NCBI GenBank assembly: GCA_003138895.1
Contig: PLHJ01000006.1
Span: 1-64,000 of the forward strand
Direction: 5' to 3'
Source: Acidimicrobiaceae bacterium
GTDB lineage: Bacteria > Actinomycetota > Acidimicrobiia > Acidimicrobiales > RAAP-2
Length of the DNA: 64,000 bases
A model generated the notes under the pieces. That model had not been told where the DNA came from and did no database searches. It saw only the letters and a list, made by a program, of their open reading frames with translations. Below, one piece after another: positions 59,168 to 64,000 of this stretch. The position numbers and the translations under genes were made by a program. How positions within the stretch are numbered: the first letter of the stretch is position 1; each line of letters opens with the position of its first letter.

Positions 59168-60931
59168 TTAGCGTCGCGAGCGACCAGAGACCACGCGCAC
59201 GTTACGAGCCTCGAGGCCCTTTGGACCATCAGCAACTTCGTACGTTACGCGCTGTCCGGTTTCTAAGCTCTTGAAGCCATCGCCAACAATGTTGGAGAAG
59301 TGGATGAAGAGGTCTTCGCCGGCTTGACCCTTGGCAAAGCCGTAGCCCTTGGAGTCATTGAAGAATTGCACAATGCCTTCGGCATCTTTTGAACGCGACG
59401 AACGGTCACTACTGGGCGCTGCGCTGCGGTCACGACGCTCTTCAAATCGACCACGCTCGGGACGAGCACTGGGACGCTGCACCTTGGCGCGGTCGTCTCG
59501 TTCGCTCGCTCGCGGCACTCGTGCCCGGTCTTCGCGCTCGTAGCGGGGTCGCTCCGTACGCTCAGTGCGCTCGGCACGGTCAACTCGCGGTTGAAATGAG
59601 GAACGCTCGCTGCGGTCGTCGCGCTTTTCAAAACGAGGACGCTCGCTACGGTGCTCGGTGCGAGCCCTCGCAGGTCGTTCGCCTCGTGATTCGTAGCGGG
59701 GACGCTCACTTCGAAATTCGTTTCGTGATGAAGGTCGCGACGACGAAGATTTCGACGGCGAACGGTCGTCCAAACGCTCCGCCGCGGCGGTGTCGTCCAC
59801 GGAACCCAATCGAACAGCCACGGCGTTTTCCGGGTTGTCGAGGATGGCTTCGAGACCAAGAGCTTTTTGGAGTCGACGTACTTGTCCAACGACGTCTTCA
59901 CCGACGAGAGAAAAGACGGCGCCCGTGGCGCCGGCGCGACCCGTTCGTCCTGAACGGTGCAAGTAATCCGTGGCCTGGGCCGGTGGATCAAAGTGGATCA
60001 CGCAGGGGAGTGCTTCGATGTGGATACCGCGTGCGGCAACGTCAGTGGCGACGAGCACACGAATCTGACCGTTCTTGACGCTGCGCAACGCTCGTTCGCG
60101 CTGGGCCTGCGTGCGATCGCCGTGAATTGGGACCGCGCTTATGCCACGCTCTTCGAGTTGGCGAGCCAAGCGGTCCGCACCATGCTTGGTACGTGTAAAA
60201 ACGATGGCTCGGTCGTAACGATCAGCAAGTTCAGCAGTGAAGGCCGAACGTTGTTCGCGAGGCACTCGCCAGAAGAAATGATCGACGTCACTCGGGGCTT
60301 CATCGCCCACAACGTCGTGAATCGCGGCGTCGTGCGTGAATTCGCGAACAAGTGACTTGACGTCGGGACCCATGGTTGCTGAGAACAGCAGCATGTGGCG
60401 ATTTTCGGCGGTCATTGAAACAATGCGGCGAACGGCGGGCAAGAATCCCATGTCCGCCATGCGGTCGGCTTCGTCGACGACCACCGTTGTTACTTCGGAA
60501 AGATCAAGGGCACGCTGTTCGAGCATGTCTTCGAGTCGACCGGGACAAGCGACGACGATGTCAACGCCCATGGCTAGTGCTTTACGAGCAACGTTGTAGG
60601 AGGTGCCACCGTAGATGCAAAGGACTCGTCGTCCCTTATCAGAGGTGAGCTGACCCAATTCCTTTTGTACTTGAGCCGCGAGTTCACGGGTTGGTACAAG
60701 AACGAGACCACGAGGACGCCGAGGACTTGCCTTGGTGGCGTTGTGCACGAGAGCGAGGCCAAAGGCCAGGGTCTTGCCCGAACCAGTCGGGGCCTTACCA
60801 ACAACGTCGCGACGCGCGAAGGCATCAGGAAGCGCCGCTTCTTGAATAGGGAACGGCTCCATAATGCCGCGAGCGTTCAAACGAGCAACCAGGGCAGCGG
60901 GTACCCCTAGGTCGGAAAAGGACGTAGTCAT
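59168..60931 (-). CDS. DEAD-box RNA helicase with Arg-rich linker and C-terminal cold-shock domain
   Basis: APTGSGKTLAF, VVDEADRMADMGF, FSATM, HRSGRTGRAG; RSERPRxE linker; GIVQFFNDSKGYGFAKGQAGEDLFIHFSNIVGDGFKSL; start set at ATG 60931. Confidence 0.92.
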   Translation of the reverse strand: MTTSFSDLGVPAALVARLNARGIMEPFPIQEAALPDAFARRDVVGKAPTGSGKTLAFGLALVHNATKASPRRPRGLVLVPTRELAAQVQKELGQLTSDKGRRVLCIYGGTSYNVARKALAMGVDIVVACPGRLEDMLEQRALDLSEVTTVVVDEADRMADMGFLPAVRRIVSMTAENRHMLLFSATMGPDVKSLVREFTHDAAIHDVVGDEAPSDVDHFFWRVPREQRSAFTAELADRYDRAIVFTRTKHGADRLARQLEERGISAVPIHGDRTQAQRERALRSVKNGQIRVLVATDVAARGIHIEALPCVIHFDPPAQATDYLHRSGRTGRAGATGAVFSLVGEDVVGQVRRLQKALGLEAILDNPENAVAVRLGSVDDTAAAERLDDRSPSKSSSSRPSSRNEFRSERPRYESRGERPARARTEHRSERPRFEKRDDRSERSSFQPRVDRAERTERTERPRYEREDRARVPRASERDDRAKVQRPSARPERGRFEERRDRSAAPSSDRSSRSKDAEGIVQFFNDSKGYGFAKGQAGEDLFIHFSNIVGDGFKSLETGQRVTYEVADGPKGLEARNVRVVSGRSRR

Positions 60932-61041
60932 GACGGTCTCCATATCGAGTTGAGATGAGCCCAACTCGAGCCGTCACGCCGAATCGGTCTCCACCGCGAA
61001 AGAGCGGCGAATACTGCTTTTGCAACACTAGCACATTGCAA

Positions 61042-61126
61042 TGGTGCGGGCGAGAGGACTTGAACCTCCACTCTCAAAGAGAACTAGGACCTAAACCTAG
61101 CGCGTCTGCCATTTCGCCACGCCCGC
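61042..61126 (-). tRNA. tRNA-Leu (anticodon UAG), CCA encoded
   Basis: Acceptor GCGGGCG/CGCCCGC-ACCA; anticodon stem-loop CTAGG-TTTAGGT-CCTAG; long variable arm; GGTTCAAGTCC T-arm. Confidence 0.95.
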
Positions 61127-61190
61127 AGCCTCGCAATCCTACGTCGTTGTGCGGCGAAGGTTCTTCACGAGTGCGCGGTAGATTGTTGGC

Positions 61191-61781
61191 ATGATTTCTT
61201 CTTCAATGGCCGACGGCTTCGCTACAAATGACCTCAATCAACGACTCTTGCGTGAGCGCATTGTCTTTCTTGGATCGGTGGTTGATCAATCAGCAGCGAA
61301 TCGCATCTGCGCCGAACTGTTGTTGCTTGAGGCAGAGGACAATCAGCGTGACATAAGTCTCTACATCAACTCGCCCGGTGGATCGGTTACTGATGGTCTT
61401 GCCATCTATGACACGATGCAGTACGTCAACTGTGACATTCGAACGATTTGCGTTGGTATGGCCGCCTCCATGGGCCAGTTTTTGCTGTGTGCGGGTACCC
61501 CTGGCAAGCGTTTTGCGTTGCCGCACAGTCGTATTTTGATGCACCAGCCTTCCGCCGGTGGCATGCAAGGTCAGGCATCGGACATCGCGATTCAAGCCGA
61601 GCAGATTGTTTACATGAAGCGAATGCTCGCTGAGCGTATTGCGTTTCACACGGGACAACCAATTGAGCGCATTGAAGCTGACTCAGACCGTGACCGTTGG
61701 TTTACGGCGGAAGAGGCGTTGGAGTACGGATTTATAGACGCTGTTATCGACCGTGCACTGGCGCGTGCTGGTAGCAAGTGA
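61191..61781 (+). CDS. clpP: ATP-dependent Clp protease proteolytic subunit
   Basis: [44 protein letters not shown]. Confidence 0.96.
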   Translation: MISSSMADGFATNDLNQRLLRERIVFLGSVVDQSAANRICAELLLLEAEDNQRDISLYINSPGGSVTDGLAIYDTMQYVNCDIRTICVGMAASMGQFLLCAGTPGKRFALPHSRILMHQPSAGGMQGQASDIAIQAEQIVYMKRMLAERIAFHTGQPIERIEADSDRDRWFTAEEALEYGFIDAVIDRALARAGSK

Positions 61782-62731
61782 TCAAAGAGGAAGCATCCCT
61801 TTCACTCCGCACGCCTGTTGACGAACGACCGGTTCGTATTGTTAGTGCGCAACAGAGTGTTGTAAGTCAGTTCAAGTCCATTTGGGAGACTCGTGAACTG
61901 CTTCGACACCTCGTCTTCAGTGAAATCAAAATCAAGTACAAAGCCTCGAAATTGGGCGTTGTCTGGTCGATGTTTAATCCGGCCCTTACTTTGGCCATTT
62001 ATTACTTGGTGTTCCACATCATTGTTAACAATGGTGTGCCGCAGTTTGTCATCTTTCTTTCGGCCGGACTGCTTGTTTGGAACTTTGTCATTAACTCGGT
62101 GTCAACCTCAACGGGGATTGTGGTCGACCGAGCGGGAATTGTAAAAAAGGTTGCGTTTCCGAGAGAAATTTTGGCTTTCTCGACGATTGGGACATCACTG
62201 GTGTACTTCGGGATCCAATTGGGCGTCACCGCGCTGTACATGGTCATCGTGCACCAAGCGCCCATTTGGAGCATGTTATGGATTCTTCCCATTTCGCTCC
62301 TGGCGCTCTGTCTTATTTGTGGAGCGATTGGCCTCTTCTTATCCGCGGTAAACGTGTACATGCGTGACACTCGTCACTTCGTGGACGTCTTTCTAATGCT
62401 GTGGTTTTGGCTGACGCCGATTGTTTACAGTTATCAACACACAGTGGCGACCAAACTGCACAGTCACGTCTTACTGGGTATTCATTTGAACGACATATTT
62501 TTCATCAATCCAGTGACGCCCATCGTGATGACGTTTCAAAAGGTCCTGTACGCGCACGCGTATGTTCGCGCCACCACACCCGACCACTCAATACTGAACA
62601 TGCTCCCTAATTGGTCAGAAGGTTCGTACGTCACGATGAATCTGATTCTCGTGGGGGTTGGTGCGGCTGCTCTTCTTGTGGCACTAAAGATCTTTGGTCG
62701 CCTTGAGGGCAACTTTGCGGAGGAGCTCTAA
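61778..62731 (+). CDS. ABC-2 type polysaccharide/teichoic-acid export permease (Wzm/TagG-like)
   Basis: [35 protein letters not shown]. Confidence 0.9.
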   Translation: MIKEEASLSLRTPVDERPVRIVSAQQSVVSQFKSIWETRELLRHLVFSEIKIKYKASKLGVVWSMFNPALTLAIYYLVFHIIVNNGVPQFVIFLSAGLLVWNFVINSVSTSTGIVVDRAGIVKKVAFPREILAFSTIGTSLVYFGIQLGVTALYMVIVHQAPIWSMLWILPISLLALCLICGAIGLFLSAVNVYMRDTRHFVDVFLMLWFWLTPIVYSYQHTVATKLHSHVLLGIHLNDIFFINPVTPIVMTFQKVLYAHAYVRATTPDHSILNMLPNWSEGSYVTMNLILVGVGAAALLVALKIFGRLEGNFAEEL

Positions 62732-63885
62732 TGACCGCGGTAATTGAAGTTTCCGAAGTCAATAAACGTTTCCGTATTCATCACGAACGATCAAAGTCGC
62801 TGAAAGAACGAATTATTCATCCAGGACAGGGTTCTTATTCCGACGTGCAGGCCTTGCGCGACGTGAATTTCTCAGTTGGTACGCAAGAGACCGTGGGCAT
62901 CATTGGTCGCAATGGTTCGGGAAAATCAACACTTTTGAAGTGCATCTGTGGCGTTTTGAAGCCAACGAGCGGTCAGATTCTCATTCGAGGAACACTCGCT
63001 GGGCTTTTGGAATTGGGCGCGGGTTTTCAACATGAACTTTCGGGTCGCGACAACGTGTATTTGTCGGGTTCGATGCTTGGTCTGTCGACAAAAACAATCG
63101 ACCGATTGTTTGATTCGATCGTCGAATTCAGTGAATTGGAAAAATTCATTGATACGGAAGTGAAGTTTTATTCGTCCGGAATGTATTTGCGCTTGGCATT
63201 CTCGGTAGCGGTCAACGTCGATCCCGACATTTTGGTGATTGATGAGATCCTGGCTGTTGGCGACGAACGATTTGCGACCAAGTGCATTGACCGAATTGGG
63301 CAGTTCCAAAAAGAGGGCCGAACAATTTTGCTGGTTTCGCACAGCGCTGACATGATTCGCGGATTGTGTCACCGTGCGGTCGTGCTTGATCAAGGCCAAG
63401 TCATTGCGGACGGTCCTACCGGCGATTCGATCCGAGTATTTCGTGAACGCATGCTGGCCGACGCACCCAAACCCATTGAAGAAGCCGCGTCAGCTGGTTC
63501 GGCGACGATCGAAGCAGTGACCACACCGTCGGGTCGTTTCAATATTCTTTCCGGGCAACGTTTGCAGTTAAACGTTGATCTCGTCGCGCACCATGGGTTC
63601 GATGGTCACTTCATGATGGAGATGTTTTCAACGGAGGGAAAGCTAGTTACGCGAACAGACCCCATGATGAATTCGGTCTCCTTCTCGCCAGGTCCTCACC
63701 GTATTACCGTCGATCTGCCCGAAGTGCCACTGACCGACGGCGATTACGACATCAATCTTGGATTAGTGGGGCCTGATGGCTACGAAGTTCTGGCCTGGCG
63801 TGAACAAGTTGCGAAACTGCAAGTTACCTATAACGGCCGAGGGGCTGGTTGGATGGCGATGCCGATTGAGGTTTCGGTTAACTGA
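62731..63885 (+). CDS. Polysaccharide export ABC ATPase with C-terminal Wzt-like carbohydrate-binding domain
   Basis: GIIGRNGSGKSTLLKCICGVLKPTSG; LELGAGFQHELSGRDNVYLSGSMLG; ~125-aa beta-rich C-terminal extension. Confidence 0.92.
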   Translation: MTAVIEVSEVNKRFRIHHERSKSLKERIIHPGQGSYSDVQALRDVNFSVGTQETVGIIGRNGSGKSTLLKCICGVLKPTSGQILIRGTLAGLLELGAGFQHELSGRDNVYLSGSMLGLSTKTIDRLFDSIVEFSELEKFIDTEVKFYSSGMYLRLAFSVAVNVDPDILVIDEILAVGDERFATKCIDRIGQFQKEGRTILLVSHSADMIRGLCHRAVVLDQGQVIADGPTGDSIRVFRERMLADAPKPIEEAASAGSATIEAVTTPSGRFNILSGQRLQLNVDLVAHHGFDGHFMMEMFSTEGKLVTRTDPMMNSVSFSPGPHRITVDLPEVPLTDGDYDINLGLVGPDGYEVLAWREQVAKLQVTYNGRGAGWMAMPIEVSVN

Positions 63886-64000
63886 TTCGTTCGAAGGAAC
63901 GAAGCGCTCCCCAGCGACCTAATTTTCCTGCGTTGTGTCCGTGATCGGCCCCGCGCAGCATTCGGTGGTCACCTCGAGAATTGCCGTACGCAAAAATTTC
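63878..64000 (-). CDS. 3' end of a HAD-IB-like hydrolase (partial, runs off window)
   Basis: Reverse frame from 64000: EIFAYGNSRGDHRMLRGADHGHNAGKLGRWGALRSFERIS*; not in supplied ORF list. Confidence 0.65.
   Translation of the reverse strand, partial: EIFAYGNSRGDHRMLRGADHGHNAGKLGRWGALRSFERIS

Noticed and set aside
59420-59760. Repetitive cgctc/cgg-rich DNA
   Set aside because: Coding low-complexity linker of the helicase-CSD protein, not an independent repeat element.
63886-63903. TTCGTTC-GAAG-GAACGAA hairpin as terminator
   Set aside because: Lies inside the 3' coding end of the convergent HAD-like gene (LRSFERIS); could still assist termination but is not supported by a U-tract.

Overview
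This 64 kb window reads as an ordinary, gene-dense actinobacterial chromosome segment. It is probably from an Acidimicrobiia-like lineage, judged from gene content only. I found no phage, transposon, CRISPR array or obvious defence island. Identifiable content includes: an arylsulfatase; a secreted seven-repeat beta-propeller protein; a CydDC-like pair and a second heterodimeric ABC exporter; RNase P RNA (minus strand); xseA/xseB; a glpK / alkyl-DHAP-synthase-like oxidase / glpD operon; trpD; a recC-recB-recD operon; a PhoP/PhoR-like two-component system; tmRNA (ssrA) and smpB; a Mec / DoxX / CysO / CysM sulfur-carrier cysteine locus followed by rph and rdgB; a DEAD-box helicase fused to a cold-shock domain; tRNA-Leu(UAG); and a translationally coupled clpP / Wzm-like / Wzt-like cluster. 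The most interesting signals are: (i) an array of TCTGTGA direct repeats with 11-bp period, matching PhoP-box architecture, between a secreted-protein gene and the response regulator gene; (ii) a CysO-like carrier ending GG-ALS rather than GG, encoded near a JAMM protease; (iii) an ABC exporter pair with complementary degeneration of its nucleotide-binding motifs; (iv) the DEAD-box/cold-shock fusion; (v) an inverted copy of the tmRNA 3' acceptor strand in the tmRNA trailer; (vi) a nested hairpin that sequesters a Shine-Dalgarno sequence near the left edge. I see no clear-cut wholly new system. All calls come from reading the sequence; no database search was run.
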